Assembly: GCF_019393635.1 (NCBI RefSeq)
Contig: NC_057863.1
Span: forward strand, 645,276,660 to 645,340,659
Origin: Dromiciops gliroides
Taxonomy: Eukaryota; Chordata; Mammalia; Microbiotheria; Microbiotheriidae
Direction: 5' to 3'
Length of the DNA: 64,000 bases
Shown: piece by piece, positions 32,050-43,164 of the stretch
Layout of the letters: the number at the start of each line of letters is the position of its first letter
Position numbering within the stretch: position 1 is the first letter of the stretch
Program-made: the position numbers and the translations under genes
Notes under the pieces: generated by a model
Databases searched by the model: none
What the model saw: the letters and a program-made list of their open reading frames with translations, nothing else
What the model was told of the DNA's origin: nothing

Positions 32050-32300
32050 GAATAAATAGCTTAAAAATATAATAATAGCTAGTGTTTTTATAATGCTTGA
32101 AGGCTTGCAAAGCACTTTACGTGGGTTATCTACCATAGGAGGTAGGTTTATTATCCCTCTTTTTCAGATGAGGGAACTAAAGCAGACAGAGGGGAAGTGA
32201 CTTACCAGTGTCTCGTAGCTAGTAAGTGTCTGAGGTCAACTTGAATTCGGGTTTACCCTGACTCCAAGTCTATCCACTAGGCCATTTAGCTGTCTCAATA
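32050..32300 (+). mobile_element. MIR/Ther-type CORE-SINE
   Basis: AATGCTTGAAGGCTTGCAAA, TTATCCCTCTTTTTCAGATG and AGCTAGTAAGTGTCTGAGG in order. Confidence 0.65.
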
Positions 32301-32309
32301 ACATACTTT

Positions 32310-32880
32310 AAAAGAGTAAATAAAGATTAATTAAAGTATACTTTCAAACTAATGAAATTTTAATTGAATTCAATTTTAATTAATTTCTAATGCTTTCATC
32401 TGAGTGATTCCAGAGGAAAGTAATTTTGAGAACCAAGTTTTGAGATTCTGTGATCAGGATGGTGAGAAGGTAGGGATTTGCAGCTCAGGCCAAGCATCAC
32501 ACGGGTGAGATCATAGACCCATGGGAGAAACGAAGGCAGGAAAACCTCCCAATGATGAAAAACGGTTCCCACATGGAATGGGCCCCTTAGAAGGTAGCAG
32601 GCTCTCCTCCCCAACGCCTTCCTGGTTCCTCTACAGGAGAAAATTCCAGCCAGCTGCAAAGTGCCCACTTGTTGGGGACGTTGTAAAGGTAATTTGGAGG
32701 CCTCTCTGAATCTGAGAGTCAGCTTCTGGAGCACAAAGTCACAGCCTGGAGACTAAAAGAGAGAAGGAAAAATAAGGTCAGAGAAGAGGGTTGAGTGTAG
32801 GACCCAAGGAGAAGACTGAACATACATAGAGAGGAGAAAGTGAGGTGCAAAAATGGGTGCTGCTGAGAGGGAGGGATGGT
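32310..32880. other. No gene seen
   Basis: Unique-looking sequence with modest GC at 32450-32760. Open frames on both strands show no known domain. Confidence 0.4.
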
Positions 32881-32882
32881 AC

Positions 32883-33251
32883 TGTTAAGGGCTAAAATTC
32901 TAGCTAGTCTGTCTAAAATAGCTAAGGAGTGGTCGCCAATAAATTATAAGCTTTAGCAAGAGTTAGACTTTTAAGCGTTTACTTAAGGAGAATAAGAATT
33001 TGGTAAAGAGAGAGAAAGGCCTAGATTCCTATCTTATAAAGGGAGAGCACATTTCTAGCTCCTCTCCACCGGAGTCCAAAGGAAAGAGAGCGAAACTGAG
33101 CGCCAGTCTCTTACTTCCTCCTCCCACTAGCCCGCGTCACTTCCTGACGCCAAAGAAAAGACTCCTGGTCTTGCCCTCAAAGACCTTCGCTTCATGGGCG
33201 GAACTGTTCTACAGTAAGTCTCCAGCAGGTGGCGTCATTCCAATCGTTACA
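32883..33251 (-). mobile_element. Solo LTR of the young LTR family
   Basis: 369-bp relative of the LTRs at 6775 and 10119, in the same orientation and more diverged. GTAC lies directly outside both ends (32879-32882 and 33252-33255), a 4-bp duplication. No interior sequence remains, so it formed by LTR-LTR recombination. Confidence 0.88.
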
Positions 33252-33480
33252 GTACAGAGGATAGAGCACTGTTCCCGGAGTAAGGAAGACCCAAGTTCAA
33301 ATCTGGCCTCATACACTTACTAGCTGTGTGACCCTGGGCAAGTCACTTACCCTGTTGGTCCCAGTTTCCTCCTCTGTAAAATGAGCTAGAGAAGGAAGTG
33401 GCAAACCACTCTGGTATCTCTGGCAAGAAAACCCCAAATGAGGTCACGGAGAGTTGGAAACAACTGAACAACAACTACAT
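33252..33480 (+). mobile_element. Second SINE family, forward
   Basis: GTACAGAGGATAGAGCACTG, GAAGTGGCAAACCACTCTGG, GTCACGGAGAGTTGGAAACA. The solo LTR lies in or at its head. Confidence 0.75.
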
Positions 33481-33484
33481 AAAT

Positions 33485-33930
33485 CAGCTATTGTTTGCAT
33501 TTATCTCTTCCTGTGATAAGCCAACAGCACAAATTGTATCTTTAGACCTATTTCTGTTTCTGTTGGATAATGATTTATCTTGATAATCTCTCTTGGTGAT
33601 TTCTAACTTTTAATGCAAACCCAAGGATATGAAGCAAGTTCTAGAACTTTGCAGAAGTATTTCCACAAGGGTATGCCGAACCCAGGAGGGGACAGTCTCC
33701 TTATTTGGAGCTGTCCTCCAAACAGCTGTTTGATGTGATAAAAATATTATTTTTAACAGATTCACTTAAAACTTTTCCTTCCTGGGAAGATATCATGCAG
33801 GGTGAGATTCTAAGTCTGGAAAATTTCATGGATGCCTTACAAAGTTGGCCCATTGGAGATGGAAAGGAGATTTTTTAAATTGTTATGCATATGGGTATGG
33901 GTGTAAGTCCTTGGTGGAGGGAAGAAAGAA
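33485..33930. other. No gene seen
   Basis: AT-rich sequence without recognised repeat or coding signal, ending in a short AAGG-rich run. Confidence 0.4.
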
Positions 33931-33944
33931 AGGAAGGAAGGGAG

Positions 33945-34190
33945 GGAGGAAATAAGCATTATATAAGCACCTACTATGTGCCAGGCAATATGCTAAGCGC
34001 TTTTTTACATTTGTTATATTTAATCCTCAGAATAACCTTGAGGAGTAGATACTATTATTATCCCCATTTTACTGATGATGAAACTGAGGCAGAGGTTAAA
34101 TGACATGCCCAGGGTCACACAGCTAGGAGGCATCCGAGGCTGGATTTGAACTCAGGTCTTCCTGACTCCAGGTCCAGTGTTCTATCTTCA
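33945..34190 (+). mobile_element. MIR/Ther-type CORE-SINE
   Basis: GCACCTACTATGTGCCAGGC, TATTATCCCCATTTTACTGA and CTGGATTTGAACTCAGGTCT in order, less diverged than most in the window. Confidence 0.75.
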
Positions 34191-34319
34191 ACTTGATGTT
34201 TTGTCCACCTGAATGCTTGCTGGGGAACTAAACACGTTTCCTATTTTGTAGAGAGACCTTGGAAAGTGTCAGATTCTAATGTTAGCAGAGGAATTCCTAA
34301 TTTGAGGCACCCACCAAAG

Positions 34320-35340
34320 AGTACGAAATTGAATATGGTCTGAATATGGTCAAGAGTTTTGGTTCTGATGTATATACCCTTTGGTCCAGCAATACCACTG
34401 CTAGGTTTATATCCCAAAGACATCCCCCAAAAGAGAAAAAAAGACCTATTTGTACAAAAATATCAATAGCAGCTCTTTTTGTGGTGGCTAAGAATTGGAA
34501 ATCAAAGGAATGCCCATCAATTGGGGAATGGCTCAACAAGCTGTTGTATATGATGGCAATGGAATATTATTGTACTATAAGAAATGACAGGGGGCAGCTA
34601 GGTGGCACAGTGGATAAAGCACCGGCCCTGGATTCAGGAGGACCTGAGTTCAAATCTGGCCTCAGACACTTAACACTTACTAGTTGTGTGACCCTGGGCA
34701 AGTCACTTAACCCTCATTGCCCCACCAAAAAAAAGAAATGACAAGCAGGATGATTTCAGAAAAAGCTGAGAAGACATAGATGAACTTATGTATAGTGAAG
34801 TGAGCAGAACCAAGAGAACATTGTGCACAGAGACAGCAATATTGTTTGATGAAGAACTGTGAATGACTTAACTATTCTCAACAATACACAATGATCCAAG
34901 ACAATCCCAAAGGACTATTGATGAAACATACTATCTACCTCCAAAGAAAGAACTGATATTGATGGAACACAGACTTGCTATTTTTCACTTTCATTTTTTT
35001 CTTTAATCCAAATTTTCTTGTACAAAATTACTAATATGGTAATGGTTTACATAATCATACATGTATAACCCATATCTGATTGTTTGCCACCTCAGGGAGG
35101 GGGAAGGGGAGGGAGGGAAGGCAGGATAAAAATTGGAACCCAAAACTATAAATAAAAATGTTTATTACTTTTTCTTTTCTCTCACAACTAGCTAATATGG
35201 GAATTTTTCCATGACAACTCATGTATAACTTATTTTGAATTGCTTCAGTTCTTGTGGGTGGGGGTGGGGGAGAGGGAGAGGGGAAAGAGAAATTGGAACA
35301 CAAAGTTTTTTTAAAAATTGTTGTTAAATTTTGTTTTTAC
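34320..35340 (+). mobile_element. L1 3' end (ORF2 C-terminus and 3' UTR)
   Basis: CATCAATTGGGGAATGGCTC, GAAGTGAGCAGAACCAAGAG, CAATGATCCAAGACAATCCC and a G-rich tail (GGGAGGGGGAAGGGGAGGG) form the classic marsupial L1 end. A second short tail copy follows at 35170-35340. Confidence 0.8.
34590..34735 (+). mobile_element. tRNA-derived SINE, forward, nested in L1
   Basis: Target duplication AAGAAATGACA. The L1 sequence continues exactly after it. Confidence 0.93.
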
Positions 35341-35477
35341 ATATATTTGGAAAATAGAATTCTAGAAAATAACAAAAAAAAAAGAGTTCTGGTTCTGGCA
35401 TCTTGAATTCATTTGGCAGAAGAAATGGACAAGAATATCACATGGGGATTACAAGGGGAAGAGCAAGAAGGGACCAG

Positions 35478-35634
35478 GGGTGGGGCAGCAAGATGGGCCA
35501 GTGGATAGAGCACCAGCCCCGGAGTCAGGAGTACCTGAGTTCAAATCCGGGCTCAGACACTTAACACTTACTAGCTGTGTGACCCTGGGCAAGTCACTTA
35601 ACCCCAAATGCCTCACTAAAAAAAAAAAAAAAAA
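35478..35634 (+). mobile_element. tRNA-derived SINE, forward
   Basis: GGAGTCAGGAGTACC, TTAACACTT and AAATGCCTCACT. Target duplication AGAAGGGAC. Confidence 0.92.
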
Positions 35635-35639
35635 GAAGG

Positions 35640-36278
35640 GACGGGGATGGATGCTGAGAGATCTTAGGATCCTACATCTGGAGGTGGAAGGAAACTTGGA
35701 GATTATGAGGCCCACAGAGGTCAAGTGACTCACCCAAGATCTAGAAGGGGGTCAGTGGAATTTCTGCATTTGAACTCAGGTCCTCCGGCCTCTAAGCTCA
35801 GAGTTCCTTGAACAGCATTTAGTTCCCTGAACTATATTGACTTCCTTTAAATTAAACAATGACAATCAATGCATGATGCTAGAAGGACCCCTTCCTCTCC
35901 CTCTCCGATTCAAGGCACTCACAGGTATTCTCTCTTTCCTGTCAGTTTGCTGTGGGGTGACTAAAAGCCTCTAATTAAGAACTGTCTGGCTACAATGTAA
36001 GCTTCTTAAGAGAAAGACCAGGTGTAAGCTTTCTTGGCATCCCCAACACATGATGTTGTTGATGCATACAAAAGGCTCTAAAAAACTAACAAACTCTCTC
36101 TATCTCTTACTTGGTGGTGAGTAAGTTAAAAACAGCTGCAGGCCTCCCTGTAAGGAAGGAAGAGGAGGCCCAGGGATCTCTCTCCCACCTGACCACCACA
36201 TGGCTGTGAAAACATCGTGTGTTTTGTCTCTGCTGTGTTTTTTCTTTTCTGATCTTTGGTGAATAAGTATTGGGAGAT
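35640..36278 (+). mobile_element. MIR fragment then L2 tail fragment
   Basis: A MIR-like piece (CAAGTGACTCACCCAAGATC, TTTGAACTCAGGTCCTCC) lies at 35690-35820 and an L2-like tail (GTAAGCTTCTTAAGAGAAAG) at about 35995. The remainder is unassigned, with no gene. Confidence 0.45.
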
Positions 36279-36440
36279 GGGGCAGCTAGGTGGTGCAGTG
36301 GATATAGCACTGGCCCTGGATTCAGGAGTACCTGAGTTCAAATCCGGCCTCAGACACTTTACACTTATTAGCTGTGTGACCCTGGGCAAGTCACTTAACC
36401 CCCATGGCCCTGCAAAAAAAATAATAAATTAAAAAAAAAA
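36279..36440 (+). mobile_element. tRNA-derived SINE, forward
   Basis: Target duplication AAGTATTGGGAGA. A-tail with TAATAAATT interruption. Confidence 0.93.
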
Positions 36441-36702
36441 GTATTGGGAGACAAGATCAGTTTGTGAAGAGAGACCTGCTTGACCCATCCTATCATGGAT
36501 TTGAGCCCCCACGTCCTGCTAGCAAAGGAGCAATTTGTCCCTCAGTCTTGCCACACCTACAAGTGCACATGGTGGAACAAACATTTTAGTGGTCACCAAT
36601 TTAAGTCTGAGACCATTGTCCCCAGGGACCGAGTGAATGTGTAGAAGGGAGAAGGCCCTTTGGTTCAAGGGGATGTTTTCATATTTATGTCCTTGATATA
36701 CT

Positions 36703-36853
36703 TTTTTTTTTTTTTTTGCAGGGCAGTGAGGGTTAAGTGACTTGCCTAGGGTCACACAGCTAGTAAATGTCAAGTGTCTGAGGCCAGATTTGAACTCAGG
36801 TCCTCCTGACTCCAGGGCCAGTGCTCTATCCACTGTGCCATCCACCTGCCCCT
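36703..36853 (-). mobile_element. tRNA-derived SINE, reverse
   Basis: Poly-T at left; flanks CTTGATATACTTTT and CTTGCTATACTTTT. Confidence 0.92.
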
Positions 36854-36869
36854 TGCTATACTTTTGATG

Positions 36870-37560
36870 TGGGATGGATTTAGGGTCACATTGATTGTGA
36901 GTCACCCCAAAAGAATTACAAGACTTAGTGACTCAGTTGCCCAAATTTTATTGCAATACTGTGAGTGAACACAGGAAGAGAAGCAGAAAAGTGGAAAGGT
37001 ATCTCTCGAATAGTGAAAAAAAAGATAGTTATATTTATAGTATGGATAAATTGATTATCAGTCTCATTATAATAATCTCCACCTTAGGGAGGTACAGGGG
37101 AGGGCTTATCCTGATTTGGAGTTCCTGGGGGCTTAAGTCAACCCCTGAAACAGGTACCTTTTTCCATGGAGGTGTGTTTTGGGAGTTTACAAGTCATAAG
37201 GTGAATCTAGGGACAAATTTGGCCTTTTCTGAGCATGTCTCTTTCTGATTCCCATGTCCAGTTTCAAAATATTTTCATTTATCATTTATTTCCAGTTTGA
37301 ATTTCTATGCCCTGTCAGTGTATCATTGTTATGGTTAAGGTCTCTATGACCTGCCTCTTTATGTTCTTGTTATGAGTGGTAATTAATGAGGGTACACGAG
37401 AACCTAGGCCCTGACTTGTATTAATGAAGACTCAGGTCTTAAGTTATCCATTAACTGGGGTCTGAATCCCTCTTAGATCTCATATCTAAATTAGAGCTTG
37501 GGTCTTAGGTTTTTCTGTTAACCCTTTTTTGCCTCCTACATCACTTTCTCAGCACATATC
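36870..37560 (-). mobile_element. Possible old LTR-type repeat
   Basis: CAAATTTTATTGCAATACTG gives a minus-strand poly(A)-like signal next to TCACCCCAAAAGAATTACAA. The general make-up recalls an old LTR in reverse, but no pair, ends or family were found. Confidence 0.25.
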
Positions 37561-37879
37561 CCTTTCAAAAAGTAGATTTCTAGTAGTCTGTTACTTGACA
37601 TTGAGAAGATATCAAGTGGTTTGATGGAGTAGATTGGAGATTATTGATATTGAGGAGAACATACCAGATAAGGGCTTAAGTATTGGAGAACAGTTCACAA
37701 TTCCTCAAGGTTATCTTTAAAACTGACAAGAGAACCAGTTGAGTTCTGAGGGCTCAACTAAACAGTGCTGGTCAGAGTTAGGAAAATAAGCCCAGATCCC
37801 AAGTGCTACATCTAATGCAACATTAATTATTGAAACTATATGATACCAGATACAAAACAGATTAAGAACAAAATAGATA

Positions 37880-38085
37880 ACGTGGACTTAAAAGCAGATT
37901 CCTACAATACAATAGTGTCAGATAAATTTAAAGTCAGAAAATATTAGGGGAGAAATGTAATATTTAATTTTTAACATGTTGAGAAAATTGGATCATGGTA
38001 TAGCAAAAACTGGGATTAGAGCTACATCTCACACTACATGACACAATAAATTCCAAATAGATTAATGATCTGAATTTTAAATAGA
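37880..38085 (+). mobile_element. L1 ORF2 fragment
   Basis: ACATGACACAATAAATTCCA and AGATTAATGATCTGAATTTT match the L1 ORF2 C-terminal region (compare TACACCATATTCTACATTA at about 52417). Confidence 0.45.
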
Positions 38086-38245
38086 AAAAGGAAGAGGAGG
38101 AGAAGGATCAGGAGGAAGGGGAGGAAGAAGGAGAAGAGGAGGGGGAGGAAGAGGAGGATAGAAAGGAGGGAGAGAAAGAGGGGGAGGAGGAGGAGGGAGA
38201 GAACAAGTGTGAGGAGGAGAGGGAAGAGGAGGCAAAAGAAATAGG
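38083..38245. repeat. Purine-rich AGGAGG simple repeat
   Basis: About 160 bp of almost pure A/G with irregular AGGAGGA units, starting from an A-rich L1 end. Confidence 0.9.
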
Positions 38246-38289
38246 AGACAGAAAGGCGGCATCATATAGTGTCAGGGCTCCTATTGCAG

Positions 38290-39240
38290 CCAAGAAGAAT
38301 TCAGTCCATAGTCAATAAATTTTTATTAAGTACCTGGCTTTGTGCTAAGTGATAGGGATAGAAAGAAAGGCTAAATACAGTCAGTCCTGCCCTCAAGGAG
38401 CTCACAATCTAACTGGAGAGACAACATTCAGACAACGATGTACAAAGAAGCTACGGACACAGAATAAATTGGAGATGATCAACATAGGGAAGGCATTAAG
38501 AGGGATCTAGAAAGCTTCCTGTAAAAGGTGGGATTTTAGGGGGCATGGGGCAGTTAGGTGGTACAGTGGAAAAAGCACCAGCCCTGGAGTCAGGAGGAAC
38601 TGAGTTCAAATCTGACCTCAGACACTTGACACTTGACACTTACTAGCTGTGTGACTCTGGGCAAGTCACTTAACCCTGATTGCCCCGCTATAAATAAATA
38701 AATAAATAAAAGTGAGATTTTAGCTGGGACTGGAAGGAAGCCAGAGCCAGAGATGAGGAGGGAGAGCAGTCCAGGCATGGGGGGGGGGGAGAAATATAGA
38801 GAGGCAGGGGATGTGGGGTCTTCTTGAGGAAGAGCAAGGCAGTTGTGTCATTGGACGGCAGGGGATGTGGGGATCTTGGTGGGGGTGTGAGGTGGAAGAA
38901 AAATGGAAGAGGTTACAAATGAACTCCAAATGTAGAATGTTATATTTGATTCTGGTGGCAATAGGGAATCTTTGGAGGTTTCTGAGTTTAGAGAGTTGAG
39001 TTAGCTAGAGAACTTTCTAAGTTGGGGGTGGGGGTGTCAGAGCTGTGCTTTAGGAAGATCAGTTTGACAGATGAATGGAGGAAGGACTGGAGAGGGGAAA
39101 GCCTTGAGGTAGGCAGCCCCACCAGCAGCTATTGCAATAGTCCAGGCATGAGGTGGTGAAGGCACTGACTGGGGTGGGGGCACAGTCAGGGGTTGTATTA
39201 GAGAGATGTTACAAAGGTAATATCAACAGATCTAGGCTCA
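38290..39240 (-). mobile_element. LINE L2 3' part, reverse
   Basis: In reverse order it shows all L2 landmarks: tail (AATAAATTTTTATTAAGTAC), CAAGGAGCTCACAATCTAAC, AAAGGTGGGATTTTAG, GGCAATAGGGAATCTTTGGA, TGCTTTAGGAAGATCAGTTT and CTATTGCAATAGTCCAGG. A SINE splits it. The longest L2 copy on this strand here. Confidence 0.75.
38548..38710 (+). mobile_element. tRNA-derived SINE, forward, inside L2
   Basis: L2 sequence on both sides joins up at GGTGGGATTTTAG / GTGAGATTTTAG. The A-tail is a TAAA repeat. Confidence 0.92.
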
Positions 39241-39420
39241 AGTCCCATCTTGGACACATGGTAGCCATATGATGGAGAAGTCATTGAATCTGGGGGGAAT
39301 GCCCACAACTTTTTAAGATTATAATTTGAGTATCAGTGGCTGATCTAAAAGAGGGAGTGGAAAGTTTCCACATCAGAAGTTCCCTTTACTGACGAAATCA
39401 TAGGACTAGAAAAAAAAAAT
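39235..39420 (+). mobile_element. Old SINE with AATGAAATCA-type end
   Basis: GATCTAGGCTCAAGTCCCAT, GAGAAGTCATTGAATCT and AAGTTCCCTTTACTGACGAA follow a known older marsupial SINE layout. Confidence 0.5.
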
Positions 39421-39544
39421 CCAAACACAAACAAAAGACAATGGGGTGAAAGAGTTGAGTCCAATTACATAAAAAATAATTTCTTCACCAAAGCTACGCG
39501 AAAAACAGGAAACGTGTTTTTTTTAAATGGCCATGAATGTTTCT

Positions 39545-39750
39545 GATCATCTGACACCCCAAATCTTTTTTCTATGTTCATTCTATTTTTTAGCCTATAA
39601 TATTTTATTTTTCTCCAGTTCAAACAGTTTTTAAATTTTTTTTAAGTTTTAAGTTCCAAATTCTATCCCTCTGTCCCTTCCCCCTTCCCTGAAACAGCAA
39701 GCAATCAGATATAGGTTATACATGACATCCTGAATCTACAAGGAATTAAC
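39545..39750 (-). mobile_element. L1 3' UTR, reverse
   Basis: TTAAGTTCCAAATTCTATCC, CCCTTCCCCCTTCCC and AGCAATCAGATATAGGTTAT are the L1 tail read backwards. Confidence 0.6.
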
Positions 39751-39806
39751 ACAAAGCTTTTAAGAGTTCATTTTTTTAGGTGTGCTCTGGTGGTGTGACT
39801 CTTTGG

Positions 39807-39909
39807 TTGTAACATCTCACAAGAGACCATCCTTTAAGGGGGGAGACCTTGGAGCCTCCTACCCTCTGAGACCATGCAATCCTATGGAAGGGTCTCAGAC
39901 CCTGACCTC
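39807..39909 (+). repeat. Unassigned 103-bp repeat, copy 1
   Basis: From TTGTAACATCTCACAAGAGA to CAGACCCTGACCTC. Matches 40987-41089 at roughly 93% by eye. Confidence 0.85.
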
Positions 39910-39924
39910 TGGGGAAGCTGGGAG

Positions 39925-40160
39925 GTGCAGCAGACAGAGTGCCGGACCTGGAGTCAGAAAGACATGAGTTCAAGTCTGGCCTCACACACTTACTGGCTGT
40001 GTGACCCTGGGCAAGTAACTTAAACCCTTGTTTGCCTTAGTTTCCTCATCTATAAAACAGAGATAATAACCACACCTATCTCACAGGGCTGTTGAGAGAA
40101 TCAAATAAGATAGTCATAAAGCCCTTAGCATAGTGCCTGACTGGTATATAAACACCAGCT
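39925..40160 (+). mobile_element. Old tRNA-headed SINE
   Basis: GTGCCGGACCTGGAGTCAGA, CCTTAGTTTCCTCATCTATA, AGCCCTTAGCATAGTGCCTG in order, followed by an (ATT)n run. Confidence 0.7.
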
Positions 40161-40200
40161 ATTATTATTATTATTAATTATTACTATTATTATTACTTAT
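40158..40200. repeat. (ATT)n microsatellite at SINE end
   Basis: Imperfect ATT units directly after the SINE body. Confidence 0.85.
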
Positions 40201-40739
40201 CTCAGTAAAACTCCTTAAACAAATCATTATTCTCCATGCCTTCACTTGCTCTCAATCTCTTCCCCAACTCTGTACCACTCTGGTTTACAATATCATTATT
40301 CCACTGAAACTGTTCTCTCCTAAGTCTCCAATGGTCTCTCAATAAACAAAATTGAGTGTCTTCCTTAATCTTCCTCCTTCTTGAATTCTCTGCAGCATTT
40401 GACACTATGGACCTCCTTTTCCTGGACACCCTCTCCTCTCTGGGTTTTTCTGATGATGTTCCCTCTTGTCTTCCTCCTGCCTTTCCTCCTCACCTCTTTT
40501 TACCAGTCTCCTTGTCTAGAGTCTCATCCACCACTTGCCCTTGCCTTTGGGTGTATGCCCAAGCCTCTGTCCTGATTCCTCTTCTCTCTCTAGTTGCTCA
40601 GTGATGTCATAAACTCCCAGGAGTTTCATTATTATCTCTATCCAGGTGATTGCCAGTTCTATATATCCAGCTCTGAGCTCTCTCCTGAGCACCAGCCCCA
40701 TGCCATCAACTGCTTCTTGAATGTATGTCCTATGGACAT

Positions 40740-41431
40740 GTTGTGATGGGGGTCTGGAGCACGTGCAGAGAGCCGGGGGAGAGGGGTCTCCCCACATGAT
40801 GGAGCTGAGGGATGCACTTCCAGGAGCGTCTTGAGAAAGGAAAATGGAGAGACTGTGGAGCATGCACGGTCATTCTGCGACCCCAGCTGAAGAGAAGCCC
40901 CATCCAGCCGGCTACATAGCAAGGATTCTGTGAGAAGGCAGAGTCAACCTCAACTGGGCTTGTTGGCCATCCTTCCTTTAAGTGTGTTGTAACATCTCAC
41001 AAGAGACCATGCTTTAAGGGGAGAGACCTTGGGGCCTCCTACCCTCTGAGACCGTGCAGCCCTGTGGAAGGGTCTCAGACCCTGACCTCCATATCGATTC
41101 TTTTCCATTTTAGGTGAAGGAGGTGGAGCCTTCCACCTTGTGAATCTTGAAAAGTCAGGAGGGCATCTTGACATCCCAGTACTCCAGAGCTGCTGGTGCC
41201 CCAAGGAGGAACCTTTGGCCAGCAGTAACTGAGATGACGACTCATCTGGTAGGTCTACCTTATGTGGATATGTCATAGGATCTGATCTAAACTACTATTT
41301 TTGCTGGTCACTGATACCTCAATAGTAGAGGAAATACAGAAAAGATGGAGGTCCAAGCTGATAGCAGTAGACAAAAGATGCCCCAAATCCTTCAAGGTAC
41401 CCTTGAATCCTGAGGGGGCAGATATAGCCTG
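40740..41431 (+). mobile_element. Unassigned repeat block inside L2
   Basis: Has no L2 content. Includes the 103-bp repeat also found at 39807. Its CpG content and position beside a solo LTR suggest an LTR-type or other insertion, but the ends were not found. Confidence 0.4.
40987..41089 (+). repeat. Unassigned 103-bp repeat, copy 2
   Basis: Same orientation as copy 1, 1180 bp apart. Confidence 0.85.
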
Positions 41432-41884
41432 TGTAATGATTGGAATGATGTCACCTACTGGAGACTTACTATAGGAAAGCTCCACCATGAGGAGAATGCC
41501 TCAGAGGGCAAGGCCATGTGGCTTTTCCTTGGCATCAGGAAGTGACGTTTGCTCATGGGTGCTGTCTATCAAGGCTACCAGCCAATCAACTTGAGGAGCC
41601 TCCTATTTTCTGGGAGGAGACAGGAAGGAGGAAAGAGGGCCTGCATGGAGAGCTCTCTCTTTTGGGTTCCTGACCTGATGGTGGTGGTGGTGGCAGAGGA
41701 CTTCAAAGGAAATTTGAGAAAAGATAGGAATGCCAGGCTGTTGGAATTCTGTTCTCAATCTTTTTCTTTCTATTTTTCAATAAACCCTTAAAAGCCTAAA
41801 CTCCTTTTATCAGTGATTTTAGTCAGTTTCCCCCAAAACTGGGGGAACAGATTAGAATCCACATTTAGAATCTTAAATTACACA
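41432..41884 (+). mobile_element. Solo LTR, longer subfamily
   Basis: Opens TGTAATGATTGGAATGATG like the minus reading of the young LTRs and keeps ACTGGAGACTTACTATAGG, with AATAAA near the end, but is 453 bp with a different middle and end. CCTG lies directly outside both ends (41428-41431 and 41885-41888). Confidence 0.82.
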
Positions 41885-42314
41885 CCTGCCTGGTTGGGAA
41901 GAATGAGCCAGAACTTATATCACAAGGTCTCAAACAAAATTCATTATCTTTCCTCAAATATCTAGCCAAACTTCCCCATCACTGTAAAGGGTGCCGCCAT
42001 TTTTCCAACAACCCAGGTCTGCAACCTTAGTATGATATTAGACTCCTCTCTCTCACACATTGCACGTATCCAACCAGTGGTGGAAAGTTGTCATTTCCAC
42101 CTCTATGACATGCCCACTCCATTCTCTGGACCCACAGCCACCACCCAGGTGCAGTCCTCATCACCTCTGGACCAATGGCCACCAAATAGGTCTCCCTGAC
42201 TCAAGTCTCTCCCCACTCTTGTTCATCCTCTGCTCAGCTACCAAAGTGATTTTCCAACAGCACAAAGCTGACTAGGTCACCTCCCCAAAGCCCTACTTAG
42301 TACCATTTGCAAGC

Positions 42315-42675
42315 AAGCTCCTGCTATGCACAGGGGACTGTGCTAAATACCCAGCGGATACAAAAAGAGGCAAAAGTCAGTCCCTGCCCTCTCAACCAGC
42401 TTACAATCTAATGGGAGGGGGCAGCTAGGTGGTGCAGTGGATAAAGCACCAGCCCTGGAGTCAGGAGGACCTGAGTTCAAATTCGGCCTCAGACACTTAA
42501 CACTTACTAGCTGTGTGACCCTGGGACAAGTCACTTAACCCCAATTGCCTCACTAAAAAAACAAACGAACAAACAAACAAACAAAAAACAATAAAACAAT
42601 CTATGGGAGGGAGGGGGAGATAAACATGCAAACAGATATATACAAAGCAAGCAATATACGAGATAAATAGGAGTT
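42315..42675 (-). mobile_element. LINE L2 3' tail, reverse, with SINE
   Basis: GGGGACTGTGCTAAATACCC, TCCCTGCCCTCTCAACCAGC and CATGCAAACAGATATATACA are the L2 end read backwards. Confidence 0.65.
42416..42575 (+). mobile_element. tRNA-derived SINE, forward, inside L2 tail
   Basis: Target duplication ACAATCTAATGGGAGG/ACAATCTATGGGAGGG. A-tail with CAAA units. Confidence 0.93.
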
Positions 42676-42960
42676 TCCTTCTAGACTCAGCCCAAGGCCA
42701 TTTTCTTCATGAAATCTGTCCTGATCTTCTAGCTGCTGATTACTTCTCCTTCCCCCCACCCCAAAAAAAAAAAAAAAAGCACCTTATATTTATTTTGGTT
42801 CTCTTTGTAGGCATTGTTTCCCATGGATGGACTATAAATTCACTGAGGATAGGAAATGCTTTCACTTCTGTTTTTGCTTAGCCAATGAAAAAGCCTGGCC
42901 CACATCAGGCCTTAACAAGCACATATCACCTGATTGATTTGGGGGAAAGTAAATCAGACT
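42676..42960 (+). mobile_element. LINE L2 3' end
   Basis: TTCATGAAATCTGTCCTGAT, ATTCACTGAGGATAGGAAAT, ending CAGGCCTTAACAAGCACATA. Opposite orientation to the preceding L2 tail. Confidence 0.55.
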
Positions 42961-43164
42961 CTTCACATTGTTGGGCCCAATAAATAACCCCACTGCAAGC
43001 ACTATCCATACCCTAATATCACTGAAAAGGGGGGAAATCTATGACCTAGCTCTGCAAAAACATACCTTCGTAGCAAGAACTACAAACAACTTTTGTCCAG
43101 TAGGTGGAAAATGACCAGACAAAGCATAGTATGTTTGTGAAAAGGGAAGTTATTTGACCCTCGG

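Larger units (their letters stand above)
40201..42310 (+). mobile_element. LINE L2: reverse-transcriptase end and 3' UTR, interrupted
   Basis: 40360-40600 encodes LLLEFSAAFDTMDLLFLDTL, the L2 RT AFDTVDH signature with losses, and continues to CTGAGCTCTCTCCTGAGC. The 3' part resumes at 41885 with ATCACTGTAAAGGGTGCCGC, CAGGTCTGCAACCTTAGTAT and CCTCATCACCTCTGGACC. Between them lie an unassigned repeat (40740-41430) and a solo LTR. Confidence 0.75.
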
